Positions 1-9,148 of a stretch of 64,000 bases of DNA are shown one piece after another. The notes beneath the pieces are model-generated. The model was not told the DNA's origin, ran no database searches, and was given only the letters and a program-made list of their open reading frames with translations. The stretch is taken from the NCBI RefSeq assembly GCF_023913755.1, contig NZ_JAMXBJ010000046.1, positions 153,244 to 217,243 on the forward strand. Reading direction: 5' to 3'. Within the stretch, counting starts at the first letter, position 1. Each line of letters opens with the position of its first letter. Origin of the DNA: Pseudarthrobacter cellobiosi (GTDB lineage: Bacteria; Actinomycetota; Actinomycetes; Actinomycetales; Micrococcaceae). Made by a program: the position numbers and the translations under genes.

Positions 1-321
1 CTGCCGCTCATCCTCGGAGTCATCCTCGGACCGCGCATCGAAAAGCAGCTCCGCCAGACGCTGCAGCTCAGCGCCGGCGACCCCGCCGGCCTTTGGAGTG
101 AGCCGATTGCCGTCGGCATCTACATCATCATCACCCTCATCCTCCTGTGGCCGCTGCTGTTCAAGCTGTTCAAGCTGATCCGCAGGAACCGGCCGGCAGC
201 AGTGCCGGCAGGGGTGCCCGCCACCCGCTCCGGCGCATCCGAACCGACGGATGCCAGTGGCAGCGCCAGCCATGGCAGCCACCGCGCCACCACTGGCGGC
301 GACGGGGACGGCGACGGCTAA
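1..321 (+). CDS. Tripartite tricarboxylate transporter permease TctA, C-terminal end (partial)
   Basis: The reading frame enters from the left edge and gives the last 106 residues of a membrane protein. It opens with LPLILGVILGPRIEKQLRQ, which resembles the conserved region near the end of TctA, the large 12-TM permease subunit of TctABC solute-binding-protein transporters for citrate and other tricarboxylates. One more hydrophobic segment follows (about residues 38-55), then a hydrophilic tail rich in Gly, Ser and Asp that is probably cytoplasmic. The TctB and TctC genes would lie to the left, outside the window. The universal stress gene starts 99 nt downstream and may be co-transcribed. 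Confidence 0.8.
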   Translation: MPLILGVILGPRIEKQLRQTLQLSAGDPAGLWSEPIAVGIYIIITLILLWPLLFKLFKLIRRNRPAAVPAGVPATRSGASEPTDASGSASHGSHRATTGGDGDGDG

Positions 322-420
322 CCGGACGGCTACCCAGTCCTGGGCATCAGCCCCGCATCCGCCCAGCAGCAGCATCCGCCCCGCAGCAGAAGATCAACTG
401 ACAGAAAAAGAGGTACAGCC

Positions 421-822
421 ATGACGATTGTGGTGGGATACGTCCCTACCCCGGAGGGCGAAGCGGCCCTGACCCAGGCCATCGCCGAGGCCAGGAAGAG
501 CAACACCACCCTGCTGGTCATCAACTCCTCCAAGGGTGATGCACTGGTGGACAACAGGTACGCCCAGGAACCTGAGATCCAGAGCATCGAGGACCGCCTG
601 GCCACCCAGGGCATTGACCACGTGATCAAGCAGCCGGTCCGTGGGCATGACGCGGCAGCGGAAGTACTCGATGCCGCGGAGGAGCACAACGCCGAGCTCA
701 TCGTGATCGGGCTGCGCCGCCGCACCCCGGTGGGCAAACTGATTATGGGCAGCACATCGCAGCGGATCCTGCTCGAGGCTGATTGTCCAGTACTGGCCGT
801 CAAAGCGGGCATGGCGGGCTGA
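421..822 (+). CDS. Universal stress protein, UspA family
   Basis: A 133-residue single-domain cytoplasmic protein of the usual Usp length. It begins MTIVVGYVPTPEGE and carries the nucleotide-binding signature G-x2-G-x9-G-S near the C terminus (GLRRRTPVGKLIMGSTSQ, about residues 99-116), so it probably belongs to the ATP-binding Usp class. A GAGG ribosome site lies 7-8 nt before the ATG. The gene follows the tctA end on the same strand, a common actinobacterial arrangement, and is followed by a strong terminator hairpin. Its role in stress survival is known only at family level. Confidence 0.9.
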   Translation: MTIVVGYVPTPEGEAALTQAIAEARKSNTTLLVINSSKGDALVDNRYAQEPEIQSIEDRLATQGIDHVIKQPVRGHDAAAEVLDAAEEHNAELIVIGLRRRTPVGKLIMGSTSQRILLEADCPVLAVKAGMAG

Positions 823-839
823 TCCGGGCACCACCTTCT

Positions 840-904
840 ATCCGAAGTTTGTTCGCCGGACCCCGCCTTGACGGCGTGGTCCGGCGAACAAGCTTCGGAT
901 TTTT
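840..904 (+). terminator. Long hairpin terminator after the Usp gene
   Basis: ATCCGAAG pairs with CTTCGGAT and TTGTTCGCCGGACC pairs with GGTCCGGCGAACAA, making a stem of more than 20 bp with a small internal bulge, followed by a short T run. It begins just after the usp stop codon. Confidence 0.8.
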
Positions 905-1004
905 GGCGTCTGGGCGCACGAGACAGCAGTCATCTGACATCCTAGGTCCTGTATCCGGTACAGTGGATCGAGCCCTTTGGCACGAGACACAGAAAGTTCG
1001 GCAT

Positions 1005-1262
1005 ATGACTACAGCTATTTTGGAACGCCCCCTGACCGCCGTGGCGGCCGTCGAAGCCGCGGCTTCCCTGTCCATCGACCTGCAGTTTTCCACAGCGCAC
1101 GAGATGCACGAAGGACTGGAAAACGCAGTTGCCACGCTGATCGAGCCGGCAAAAGACGCCGCCTGCGGCATCCTTGTTACGCGCCTGCGCCCGGGACGCT
1201 TCACCGTGGCCCTGGACGAGTCAGTCCCCTTTGGTGAAACGTACGAAAGCATTGCGGCCTGA
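1005..1262 (+). CDS. Small conserved-type hypothetical protein (85 aa)
   Basis: The ATG within CATATG at 1005 opens an 85-residue frame beginning MTTAILERPLTAVAAVEAAA. The protein is slightly acidic, has no signal peptide or clear membrane segment, and contains no motif I recognise. The C-terminal half (CGILVTRLRPGRFTVALDES) looks like a small beta-rich fold. No good Shine-Dalgarno is visible. The gene lies between two strong terminators, so it is probably a single-gene transcription unit. The codon pattern fits a real high-GC gene, but the function is unknown. Confidence 0.6.
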   Translation: MTTAILERPLTAVAAVEAAASLSIDLQFSTAHEMHEGLENAVATLIEPAKDAACGILVTRLRPGRFTVALDESVPFGETYESIAA

Positions 1263-1310
1263 GCTGATTCGGCCCTAGATCCGGGCTTCAATCCAGCCCG
1301 CGATCCACGC

Positions 1311-1353
1311 AAGAGTCCCTGCCCTCCGGTAACGGAGGGCAGGGACTCTTTTT
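1311..1353. terminator. Bidirectional terminator, perfect 18-bp stem
   Basis: AAGAGTCCCTGCCCTCCG (1311-1328) pairs perfectly with 1333-1350 across a GTAA loop and is followed by a T run. The left side starts with AA, giving a shorter U run on the other strand. It sits between the convergent genes at 1005 (+) and 1373 (-) and can serve both. Confidence 0.9.
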
Positions 1354-1372
1354 GCGTTTTGGTCTTGCGTTC

Positions 1373-1609
1373 CTAGCTCCTGCGGACTTCTACACCGTCG
1401 GATTTAAGGAAAAGTTCCCTTTCTGACGGAGTGGCCGGCACGAGCCACAGCACGTTCCCGCTCTGCGATACTTCTTCCACTTCGCCCGCCGCAATGACGT
1501 GCGCGTGTTTGATAATTTCCACCTGGTCCCCAGCTTTGAGCGTTCCCCACTCCGAGATGGTGGCCGAATGGACATTGCGCCTCGACAGGACAGCCCCACG
1601 TGCTTTCAT
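1373..1609 (-). CDS. Small hypothetical protein (78 aa)
   Basis: The frame from the ATG at 1609 gives MKARGAVLSRRNVHSATISE and onward, 78 residues, with an AAAGGGG element about 11 nt upstream. A GTG at 1645 in the same frame would add 12 residues (MAQDVYKGVVVQ), but nothing upstream of it supports translation. The core (LKAGDQVEIIKHAHVIAAGEV) suggests a small SH3-like beta barrel, though this is inference from pattern only. No family name can be given. It shares a terminator with the convergent gene at 1005. Confidence 0.6.
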   Translation of the reverse strand: MKARGAVLSRRNVHSATISEWGTLKAGDQVEIIKHAHVIAAGEVEEVSQSGNVLWLVPATPSERELFLKSDGVEVRRS

Positions 1610-1770
1610 TTGAACTACTACCCCTTTGTATACGTCCTGCGCCACAGCCTCTTTGATGTGACTTTTACTACACCTTCAGTTCTACTACACTTCCCGCCGT
1701 CGAATTGTTCGTGTTGCACCATATTTCGACATTGGACGAATATGGCGGAAGCGCCGAAGAATATTCCCAC

Positions 1771-3417
1771 TCAGGCAAGAATTCCGACGGCGGATTCGGC
1801 GGCCTCTCGGACCTTGCCGGAGGAAACCAAACGGTCAGCCGCCTCCAGTTCAGGTGACAGGAACCGGTCGGTTCCGGGGCCTTCGACGACGGACCGCAGC
1901 ACCCCGATCACGGCCGCGCCTGCCGGGCCGGGGATGAGCTCGCCGTCGGACAGCTGCGTCCGCATGTCGATGGCGCGGGCGCTCGTCACGAGTTCGATGG
2001 CCAGGACGCGGCGAAGGTTCTCCACGGCCTTGCGCAGCTTCCGGGCCGCGTGCCAGCCCATGGACACGTGGTCCTCCTGCATGGCGGAGCTGGGAATGGA
2101 ATCCACCGACGCCGGGACGGCCAGTCGCTTGTTCTCCGAGACCAGCCCGGCCTGCGTGTATTGCGCGATCATCAGGCCCGAGTCGACACCCGGATCCGCG
2201 GCCAGGAACGCCGGCAGCCCGTGCGAACGCGCCGGATCCAGCATCCGGTCCGTCCGGCGCTCGGCGATGGAGCTGAGGTCCGCAACGGCAATGGCCAGGA
2301 AGTCCAGGACGTAGGCCACGGGTGCGCCGTGGAAGTTGCCGTTGGAGCTGACGCGCCCGTCCGGCAGGACCACCGGGTTGTCGATGGCCGCGGCGAGCTC
2401 GCGGGATGCCACGAGGGCGGCGTAGTCCACTGTGTCCCGCGTGGCCCCGGCCACCTGGGGTGCGCAGCGCAGCGAGTAGGCGTCCTGGACTTTGGAGTCC
2501 CCCACCCGGTGCGAGGCCACGATCGGGGAGTTGGAAAGCACACGCAGCATGTTGTCCGCGCTGGCGGCCTGGCCGGGGTGCGGACGCAGCGCCGCATGCA
2601 GCTCCGGTACAAAGACCTGGTCCGTACCCAGCAGCGCCTCGACACTGAGCGCGGCGGTGATGTCCGCCGTCGTCAGCAGTTGGCGAAGGTCCGCGATGGC
2701 CATCAGGAGCATGCCCAGCATCCCCTCGGTGCCGTTGACCAGCGCCAGGCCTTCCTTCTCGGCGAGGGTGACCGGTTCGATGCCGTGCCCGGCGAGCAGC
2801 TCGGCGACAGGCGCCTCACCCCGCCCGCCGTAAGTCACGCCGTCGGGCCCTTCCGCTTCACCCTCTCCCATCAGCACTAGGGCGCAGTGGGACAGCGGGG
2901 CGAGGTCGCCGGAGCAGCCGAGCGAGCCGAATTCGCGGACCACGGGCGTGATGCCGGCGTTGAGCACGTCCACCATAGTCTGAAGGACGACGGGCCGGAC
3001 GCCGGTGCGGCCGGATGCCAGTGTCTTGGCCCGCAGGAACATGATGCCGCGGACCACCTCGCGTTCCACGGCCGGGCCCATGCCGGCGGCGTGGCTGCGG
3101 ATCAGCGATTTCTGCAGCTGGGTGCGCAGCTCGCTGGGGATATGCCGGTTGGCCAGCGCGCCGAAGCCGGTGGAAATGCCGTAGGCGGGGGTCTCGCTGT
3201 GCGCGAGTTCGTCGATGTGCGCGCGGACCTTCGCCACCGTGTCCAGCGCTTCCTGGGCGATGGTCACCTGGGCGTTGTGACGGGCGACGGCGACAACGTC
3301 CTCGGGCGTGACGCCGCTGGAGCCGAGGGTGACGGTGAGCGGTGAGTGGGTTGGGGCCACGCGGACAGGGTTCCCTGGCCGAGCCTGCGAGGTTAGGGAG
3401 TTCGTGGGGATGGTCAC
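1771..3417 (-). CDS. hutH: Histidine ammonia-lyase
   Basis: A 548-residue enzyme that deaminates L-histidine to urocanate, the first step of the Hut pathway in the cytoplasm. The MIO-forming loop reads [15 protein letters not shown], so the cofactor tripeptide is Cys168-Ser169-Gly170 rather than the usual Ala-Ser-Gly. From memory, Cys-Ser-Gly also occurs in Streptomyces HutH. The [10 protein letters not shown] segment (about residues 79-88) holds the catalytic tyrosine region. The GTG start overlaps the hutU stop by 4 nt (GTGA), so translation is coupled and hutU comes first in the operon. No hutI or hutG is present nearby. Confidence 0.96.
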   Translation of the reverse strand: MTIPTNSLTSQARPGNPVRVAPTHSPLTVTLGSSGVTPEDVVAVARHNAQVTIAQEALDTVAKVRAHIDELAHSETPAYGISTGFGALANRHIPSELRTQLQKSLIRSHAAGMGPAVEREVVRGIMFLRAKTLASGRTGVRPVVLQTMVDVLNAGITPVVREFGSLGCSGDLAPLSHCALVLMGEGEAEGPDGVTYGGRGEAPVAELLAGHGIEPVTLAEKEGLALVNGTEGMLGMLLMAIADLRQLLTTADITAALSVEALLGTDQVFVPELHAALRPHPGQAASADNMLRVLSNSPIVASHRVGDSKVQDAYSLRCAPQVAGATRDTVDYAALVASRELAAAIDNPVVLPDGRVSSNGNFHGAPVAYVLDFLAIAVADLSSIAERRTDRMLDPARSHGLPAFLAADPGVDSGLMIAQYTQAGLVSENKRLAVPASVDSIPSSAMQEDHVSMGWHAARKLRKAVENLRRVLAIELVTSARAIDMRTQLSDGELIPGPAGAAVIGVLRSVVEGPGTDRFLSPELEAADRLVSSGKVREAAESAVGILA

Positions 3418-5117
3418 TTTGTGATTCCTTCTTGCATCGGGATGCGGACGCCGCGTTCTTTGGCTACTTCGGTGGCGCGGTCGTAGCCGGCGTCGGCGTG
3501 GCGGATGACGCCCATGCCGGGGTCGTTGGTGAGGAGGCGTTCGAGTTTCTGGGCGGCGAGGTCGGTGCCGTCGGCGACGGAGACCTGGCCGGCGTGGATG
3601 GAGCGGCCGATGCCGACGCCGCCGCCGTGGTGGATGGAGACCCAGGTGGCGCCGGAGGCGGTGTTGAGCAGGGCGTTGAGCAGCGGCCAGTCCGCGATCG
3701 CGTCGGAGCCGTCGGCCATGGCTTCGGTCTCGCGGTAGGGGGAGGCGACGGAGCCGGAGTCGAGGTGGTCGCGGCCGATCACGATGGGCGCTGTGACCTT
3801 GCCTTCCTTGACGAGTTGGTTGAACAGCAGGCCGGCCTTGGCGCGGTCGCCGTAGCCGAGCCAGCAGATCCGGGCCGGCAGGCCTTCGAACTCCACGCGT
3901 TCCTGGGCGGCGTCGATCCAGCGGTGCAGGTGCTTGTTCTCCGGGAAGAGGTTTTTAATGGCGGCGTCGGTGACCGCGATGTCCTCCGGGTCACCGGAGA
4001 GAGCCACCCAGCGGAACGGGCCGAGACCCTCGCAGAACAGCGGGCGGATGTAGGCCGGGACGAAGCCGGGGAACTCGAAGGCGCGGGCGTAGCCGCCCGT
4101 GCGGGCCTCGTCGCGGATGGAGTTGCCGTAGTCGAAGACCTCGGCGCCGGCGTCCTGGAACTCGACCATGGCCTGGACATGCCGGGCCATGGAGGCCTGG
4201 GCTTTTTTGGTGAACCCTTCCGGGTCGGCGGCGGCCTCTGTATGCCATTCCTCGACCGTGATGCCTTCGGGCAGGTAGGACAGCGGGTCGTGGGCGGAGG
4301 TCTGGTCCGTGACGATATCGACCGTGAGCTCGCCGGCGTTGTGGCGGCGCAGGATCTCGGGGAACACCTCCGCGGCGTTGCCCACGTAGCCCACGGACCA
4401 GCCGCGGCGCTCTTCCTTGGCCGCCAGGACCTTGGCGATCGCGGTGTCGAGGTCGGTTTCGACCTCGTCGAGGTAGCGTTTGCCGGCGCGGCGGCGCAGG
4501 TGACTTTCGTCGACGTCGACGATCAGGCAGGCGCCCTCGTTCAGGGTGACGGCGAGCGGCTGGGCGCCGCCCATGCCGCCGCAGCCGCCGGTGAGAGTCA
4601 GGGTCCCGGCGAGGGTGCCGTCCTCGTCGCCGGTGAGTTTGCGGGCGATCGCGGCGAAGGTCTCGAAGGTGCCCTGCAGGATGCCCTGGGTGCCGATGTA
4701 GATCCAGGACCCGGCGGTCATCTGGCCGTACATCATCAGGCCCTCGGCCTCGAGCCGGCGGAACTCGGGCCAGTTGGCCCAGTCGCCCACGAGGTTGGAG
4801 TTGGCCAGCAGCACCCGCGGCGCCCATTCGTTGGTGCGGAAGACGCCGACCGGTTTGCCGGACTGGACCAGCAGCGTCTCGTCGTTCTCCATGGTTTCGA
4901 GGGTGCGGGTGATCGCATCAAACGCCGCCCAGGACCGGACGGCACGGCCGGTCCCGCCGTAGACCACCAGGTCATCCGGGCGTTCGGCGACCTCGGGGTC
5001 CAGGTTGTTCATCAGCATCCGCAGCGGGGCTTCGGTCTGCCAGCTCTTGGCGGTGAGCTCGGTGCCGCGGGCAGCTTTGACCGGGCGGGCACCGGTAGTG
5101 AAATCGGCGGGTGCCAT
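3414..5117 (-). CDS. hutU: Urocanate hydratase
   Basis: A 567-residue enzyme that converts urocanate to imidazolonepropionate using bound NAD+ as electrophile. Diagnostic stretches are [20 protein letters not shown] (NAD-binding region), [16 protein letters not shown] (active-site cysteine region) and the C-terminal [12 protein letters not shown] chose the ATG at 5117 because GAAGGAG lies 7 nt before it. The longer frame from 5165 adds 16 residues unlike the family. It is the first gene of the hutU-hutH operon. A dyad matching sites near the iclR gene lies about 95 nt upstream. Confidence 0.96.
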   Translation of the reverse strand: MAPADFTTGARPVKAARGTELTAKSWQTEAPLRMLMNNLDPEVAERPDDLVVYGGTGRAVRSWAAFDAITRTLETMENDETLLVQSGKPVGVFRTNEWAPRVLLANSNLVGDWANWPEFRRLEAEGLMMYGQMTAGSWIYIGTQGILQGTFETFAAIARKLTGDEDGTLAGTLTLTGGCGGMGGAQPLAVTLNEGACLIVDVDESHLRRRAGKRYLDEVETDLDTAIAKVLAAKEERRGWSVGYVGNAAEVFPEILRRHNAGELTVDIVTDQTSAHDPLSYLPEGITVEEWHTEAAADPEGFTKKAQASMARHVQAMVEFQDAGAEVFDYGNSIRDEARTGGYARAFEFPGFVPAYIRPLFCEGLGPFRWVALSGDPEDIAVTDAAIKNLFPENKHLHRWIDAAQERVEFEGLPARICWLGYGDRAKAGLLFNQLVKEGKVTAPIVIGRDHLDSGSVASPYRETEAMADGSDAIADWPLLNALLNTASGATWVSIHHGGGVGIGRSIHAGQVSVADGTDLAAQKLERLLTNDPGMGVIRHADAGYDRATEVAKERGVRIPMQEGITK

Positions 5118-5212
5118 GAGGGGCTCCTTCTCGTGTTGGTGCTTGGGGAAGAGGTTCTGTATCAACTAAAGCCGTTCTAAACCGGGCGGGACAGGGCTTT
5201 CGGAGGGGTGGT

Positions 5213-5228
5213 GTCCGGGATTCCAGAC
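5213..5228. promoter_or_regulatory. Operator-like dyad upstream of hutU (probable IclR site)
   Basis: GTCCGGGATTCCAGAC is an imperfect inverted repeat (GTCCGG-N4-CCAGAC). It matches 15 of 16 positions with the dyad at 6229-6244 beside the divergent-side end of the iclR gene. It lies between the iclR stop and the hutU start, where the hut promoter must be. Confidence 0.55.
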
Positions 5229-5283
5229 CGCTGCAGTTCCTGTCGGGCCGTCGGCGGGCAGCGCCAGCCGACGGCGGGCAGGC

Positions 5284-6138
5284 CTACTTGGCAGGGCGGC
5301 CGTGGATGCGCACCGACAGCTCGTCCGCCACCTTCTGGACCCGGGCGGCGAGCGCCGGCCATTGGTCCGCCGGCAATTTGTCCTCGAGGAACGTAACGGC
5401 GACTGCCGCCGTCGGCCATCCCACGTGGTCCGTGACAGCGGCGGCGATCGAGCCGAAGCCGGGCGTCACCTCGCCGTGTTCGGTGGCGTAGCCGCGCTGC
5501 CTCACCTGGTCCAGGTGCGAGGACAGCGCGGAGTACTTCATGATGGCGCCCTCCACCTCATGCCGGGCGGTAAACGCCTCGGCATTCGGGTAAAGCGCAC
5601 GGACCTGCGACTTCGGCAATGCCGCGAGAATGGCGCGTCCGCTGGCGGTGAGGTGGCTGGGGAGCCGGACCCCGACGTCGGTCACCAGGGACGGGCGGTT
5701 CTTGGCCCGTTCCTCCACGATGTACAGCACGTCGCGGCCATGAAGCACGGCCAGGTGCGCGCTCTCACCGATGACGTCCACCAGCGACGCCAGCAGCGGC
5801 CGGCCCAGGCGGGACAGCGGTTCCTGCCGCGAATACGCCGAGCTCAGCTCGAAGGCACTGATCCCCAGCCCGTAGCGCTGCTCCTCGTGCAGGTGGAGGA
5901 CAAAACCGTTCGCCTCCATCACCCCGAGCAGGTGGTAAACGCTGGAGCGCGGCAATCCCAAGGAGGTGGCAATGCTCGACGCCGCCATGGGCCCCCGCTT
6001 CGAGGCCAGCAGTTTGAGGATACGGAGGGTGTTCTCGGCAGCGGGGACTTTGGACGTCGCCCTTGGTTCATTGCCGGCCTCAGGCCTGGCTTCCGTGCTC
6101 GACACCACTGCACTCGACTCCACTGTGCCCTCCGTCAT
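5284..6138 (-). CDS. IclR-family transcriptional regulator, likely controls hut genes
   Basis: From the ATG at 6138 the protein has 284 residues. The winged HTH runs over about residues 30-90 (NTLRILKLLASKRGPMAASS, then LGLPRSSVYHLL), and the effector domain follows, with a typical IclR stretch around LPSHLTASGRAILAALP. The frame is open 36 residues further, to 6246, but that extension would cover two operator-like dyads (6161 and 6229), so the shorter start is preferred. It lies just upstream of hutU on the same strand, with a related dyad between them. Control of histidine use and autoregulation are inferred from this context. Confidence 0.88.
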   Translation of the reverse strand: MTEGTVESSAVVSSTEARPEAGNEPRATSKVPAAENTLRILKLLASKRGPMAASSIATSLGLPRSSVYHLLGVMEANGFVLHLHEEQRYGLGISAFELSSAYSRQEPLSRLGRPLLASLVDVIGESAHLAVLHGRDVLYIVEERAKNRPSLVTDVGVRLPSHLTASGRAILAALPKSQVRALYPNAEAFTARHEVEGAIMKYSALSSHLDQVRQRGYATEHGEVTPGFGSIAAAVTDHVGWPTAAVAVTFLEDKLPADQWPALAARVQKVADELSVRIHGRPAK

Positions 6139-6160
6139 TTCTCGCGGGGCTTCCAGCCAT

Positions 6161-6176
6161 GTCCGGGATCCCGTAC
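6161..6176. promoter_or_regulatory. Third copy of the IclR-type dyad (partial match)
   Basis: GTCCGGGATCCCGTAC shares the left half and centre of the hut dyads at 5213 and 6229 but diverges in the right half. It lies 23 nt before the preferred iclR start, which fits autorepression. Confidence 0.4.
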
Positions 6177-6228
6177 TTAACCTTGCGCCCACGACTGGTC
6201 CCCTCATGGCCATCAAAACACGGCCGGT

Positions 6229-6244
6229 GTCCGGGATGCCAGAC
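6229..6244. promoter_or_regulatory. Operator-like dyad upstream of iclR
   Basis: GTCCGGGATGCCAGAC differs from the hutU-upstream dyad at one position. It sits about 90 nt before the preferred iclR start and 68 bp from the partial copy at 6161. Confidence 0.5.
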
Positions 6245-6336
6245 ATAGCCAGGCGTGCGCCCCCTTCCCGCCTACTGGGCCTGGCCGCCCGCCGGGCCCG
6301 CCCGGGTCCGGCGGCGCTGGTCGTAGGCTGAAGCGT

Positions 6337-7137
6337 ATGGCCTCAACCACCGATATTCTTGCCGCGTACGATTCCCAGCTCCGCCGGCTGGTTCCCCCAG
6401 CCGTTCCGGCAGGCCACGAGTATCAGCTGCTGGGCCCCCTGCTACGCGTGACCGGACAGCGGCGGGGCTTCATCGAATCGGCTCGTGACCTCGGTGTGGA
6501 GGGCGGGATGCTCGACCTGCTGATCGCCGAGCAGCGTGACTACTTTGCCGGCCGCGGGGAGGCCGTCGAGTGGAAGACAAGGGCGCATGACCTCCCGGAT
6601 GATCTTGAGGCCCGCCTCCGCGCAGCAGGCTTCGTACCGGAAGACCGCGAGACCGTCTTGGTGGGTGAGACGGCCGCGATGGCCGGTGACCCGGCGGTCC
6701 CGGAAGGTATTCGGGTGAGGCTGGCCAGCGAACGCCCGGACCTGGAGCGCATTGCGGCGATGAAGTCTGAGGTGTGGGCGGCCGACTACAGCTGGGTGGC
6801 CGCTGATCTGCAGCACCGGCTGGCCTCGGACCCAGAAAACCTGGTGGTCTTCCTGGCCGAGGCCTCGGGGGAAGTGGTTTCGGCGGCCTGGCTCGAGATC
6901 AATCCCGGCACGGACTTCGCCGGTTTGTGGGGCGGGTCAACTTTGCCTGCATGGCGCGGGCGCGGGATCTATAAGGCTCTGGTTTCCGCACGCGCCCAGG
7001 TGGCGGCCGCCCGGGGAGTGAAGTACCTGCAGGTGGACGCGTCCGTTGACAGTGAGCCGATCCTGCGAAGGTTGGGATTCAGGGCAGTCACCACCACCAC
7101 TCCGTTTGTGTGGACACCTCCTGCGACGGGACGCTGA
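6337..7137 (+). CDS. GNAT-family N-acetyltransferase
   Basis: A 266-residue protein. The C-terminal half has GNAT features: acetyl-CoA contact region around LWGGSTLPAWRGRGIYKAL (about residues 197-215) with the R-G-R-G-I motif, then a final strand VDASVDSEPILRRLGF typical of the family. The N-terminal half resembles a degenerate GNAT fold, as in other actinobacterial two-lobed acetyltransferases. The substrate is unknown. A TAGGCT hexamer 7 nt before the ATG and the lack of a ribosome site suggest a leaderless mRNA. It converges with the 13E12 HNH gene, only 13 nt apart. Confidence 0.85.
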   Translation: MASTTDILAAYDSQLRRLVPPAVPAGHEYQLLGPLLRVTGQRRGFIESARDLGVEGGMLDLLIAEQRDYFAGRGEAVEWKTRAHDLPDDLEARLRAAGFVPEDRETVLVGETAAMAGDPAVPEGIRVRLASERPDLERIAAMKSEVWAADYSWVAADLQHRLASDPENLVVFLAEASGEVVSAAWLEINPGTDFAGLWGGSTLPAWRGRGIYKALVSARAQVAAARGVKYLQVDASVDSEPILRRLGFRAVTTTTPFVWTPPATGR

Positions 7138-7150
7138 ACCGCAGAGCGAC

Positions 7151-8776
7151 TCACCGTCCTAGATGTTCCAAGACGCTGACGTTCGATGTGGTCGGAGACG
7201 GCCGCTCATCCGGGGACGCGTCTTCTGTCCGGGGTTGGTCGGGCTGGTGGTCCTCGGGCAGGGACAGGTCGCCGGGCGGGTTTTGAGGATCCGGGCCAAA
7301 ATCTTGACGTCTTAGCCATTCGCCAATTTCTTGATGCCCCAGCTGTTCTTCGATCTGGTGTGGCCAGGTTGGTGGTTCCCAGTCGGGGTATTCGCTGGCG
7401 CAGTGCCGTCCGGTGGGAGATATCCAGCCCGGTGGTTCGTTCTTGGTGGCGGTGGTGGGTTTCCAACTGGTGGTGTGGCGGAGTCTGTGATGTTTGGGGC
7501 AGGGCTGGCCGAGATTTGAGATGCCGGTGCTGCCGCCATGGGCCCAGGCGAGGAGGTGGTCGGCTTCGTTGTCCAAGGACTGGTTGCTGCAGCCGGGGAA
7601 CGGGCATTTCCCGTCGCGCAGCCGTAGCCATTGGCGTTGGGCTTTCGTCACCCGGTAGCTGGTCCGCCCGATCTCCAGCGGTGCACCGTCGCGGGGATCT
7701 GTCAGGACCCGGTGGAAGGACTCGGCGCCGTCGGCGGCGAGCGCGCTGGCCATGGACGGCGGTATGGGCCCGTACCCGTCCAGCATGGCGGGTTCATCGG
7801 TCAGGCCCATCAGCGCGAACACCGGCACGGTCACGAGGACCTGGGCCTTCGGTGACGGGATCAGATCGGCTTCGCCGCCCAGAAGCCAGGCCGCGGCCAC
7901 GTCCGCCCGCAGCTGGGTGAGGGTCCGGGATTCGTCGGGGCCCTGCAGGGCCCGGGCTGCGGTGGTGGTCCGGTTCCAGATCCCGGCTGCTTGGTCGGCG
8001 GGGAGGTAGGCGGAGAGCCAGGCCATGCCGTCCCGGTCCGGGGAATACTCCACCCGCCGGTCAGCGGCGCTGCGGGTGTGGCGTTTTTCGATGCTGTCCG
8101 TGTGGTGGCGTTCGCGCCAGGCCCGTGCCTTATGCCGGAACCGGCCTGGGACCATTTCCCCGGCCGGGCAGCCCCGCGCCGGGTTCACCGCGTCAGGATC
8201 CAAGAAATGCTGCTCCAACGCGTGCTTGCCGGCAGGGTCCAGGTTCACGGTTTCATCGACCATAATCCTCGCGTGCTGCCACGAGATCGTGCCGGCCTGC
8301 AACGCCGAGAACGTCAACGGCAAGGCCATGGTTAGCGCGTGCGATTCGCCGAGCAGCGCGCTGGCCGTGCGTTCACTGACCGTCATGGCGCAGGCGACCT
8401 CGGCCTGGATGCCCATGTCCTGGGCGGTCTGGTCTGCCGGGGATGTGATAGGTGCGGCGATGGCCTGGGCCGCCTCATCGAAACCGTTCACTGCATGGAC
8501 CTTCACGGCAGCCATCATGGCTTCCATCCCGGCAGTTCCGGACAGAACGGTCAGGCACGCCTCAGCCTGCCAACGCAGCAGGTCCGAGCCCGTAGCGGGG
8601 CCGGTTGTGGAAGGGGCATCAGCCGGGCAAGCGGCCGACGGTCCAGCCGCCAATGAGCCTGTTGCCAGGCCCTCAGCCGGATTTACGGCTGCCCCACGGA
8701 GCACACCGGCCATCTGCAAAGCAGAAGCCGCGATGGCCTCCAAAACCCCTGCAGCTGCCGTGTTATCCATACTCAC
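7151..8776 (-). CDS. 13E12-repeat / DUF222 HNH endonuclease-domain protein
   Basis: A 541-residue member of the actinobacterial 13E12 (DUF222 plus HNH) family, which is multi-copy in many Arthrobacter and mycobacterial genomes. The DUF222 region fills most of the first 370 residues. The HNH nuclease motif follows at about 385-435, with C-x4-C ligands and D-H (GKCPFPGCSN, NEADHLLAWAHGG, CPKHHRLRH). The tail is Pro-rich and disordered. The GTG at 8776 overlaps the stop of the small upstream gene by 4 nt; an ATG at 8770 is an alternative. The biological role of the family is unresolved; DNA cleavage is inferred from the HNH motif. Confidence 0.92.
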   Translation of the reverse strand: MSMDNTAAAGVLEAIAASALQMAGVLRGAAVNPAEGLATGSLAAGPSAACPADAPSTTGPATGSDLLRWQAEACLTVLSGTAGMEAMMAAVKVHAVNGFDEAAQAIAAPITSPADQTAQDMGIQAEVACAMTVSERTASALLGESHALTMALPLTFSALQAGTISWQHARIMVDETVNLDPAGKHALEQHFLDPDAVNPARGCPAGEMVPGRFRHKARAWRERHHTDSIEKRHTRSAADRRVEYSPDRDGMAWLSAYLPADQAAGIWNRTTTAARALQGPDESRTLTQLRADVAAAWLLGGEADLIPSPKAQVLVTVPVFALMGLTDEPAMLDGYGPIPPSMASALAADGAESFHRVLTDPRDGAPLEIGRTSYRVTKAQRQWLRLRDGKCPFPGCSNQSLDNEADHLLAWAHGGSTGISNLGQPCPKHHRLRHTTSWKPTTATKNEPPGWISPTGRHCASEYPDWEPPTWPHQIEEQLGHQEIGEWLRRQDFGPDPQNPPGDLSLPEDHQPDQPRTEDASPDERPSPTTSNVSVLEHLGR

Positions 8777-9060
8777 GTCATCCTGCGAGGCACTGACAAT
8801 AACCGGGCAGAAGATGGCTCATGTGGATATCCCGCGGCCACCCTGGCCTTCAAAGCAGCGAGCTCAGCTTTCACCCGAGCGATGTCGGCGAGAATGGCCA
8901 AGAACACGCCCTGACGGGCCACTGAATCAATGTATGGCCCATAGCGCGACGGCTGGTCAGGCGCGGCCGCGACTATTCTCCTCGCGAGAGCGTAGGCCGT
9001 CGAGCGGATTGCCTCCACGGCTTTTCGATTTTCGGCTTCCCAGGCTTCTCGTCTTTCCAT
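8773..9060 (-). CDS. Small hypothetical protein coupled to the 13E12 HNH gene (95 aa)
   Basis: The frame MERREAWEAENRKAVEAIRS onward is highly charged and mostly helical. Its stop codon overlaps the start of the downstream HNH gene (GTGA). GGAGGT abuts the ATG directly, which is unusually close for a ribosome site. The middle (VFLAILADIARVKAELAALKA) could form a coiled coil. No family is recognised. The 4-nt overlap suggests stoichiometric expression with the HNH protein. Confidence 0.65.
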   Translation of the reverse strand: MERREAWEAENRKAVEAIRSTAYALARRIVAAAPDQPSRYGPYIDSVARQGVFLAILADIARVKAELAALKARVAAGYPHEPSSARLLSVPRRMT

Positions 9061-9148
9061 ACCTCCAGCTTTCCGCGGGAGTCCGGCAAAAGCATCGTGC
9101 CCTCTTGCCTATGTGGATAACGTGACCCATTCAGACTCTGACAATCGC

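Noticed and set aside
3342..5180. 612-codon open frame on the plus strand opposite hutU
   Set aside because: It is the complement of a clear urocanate hydratase gene. Its product is Gly/Val/Asp-rich with no family motif, typical of antisense frames in high-GC DNA.
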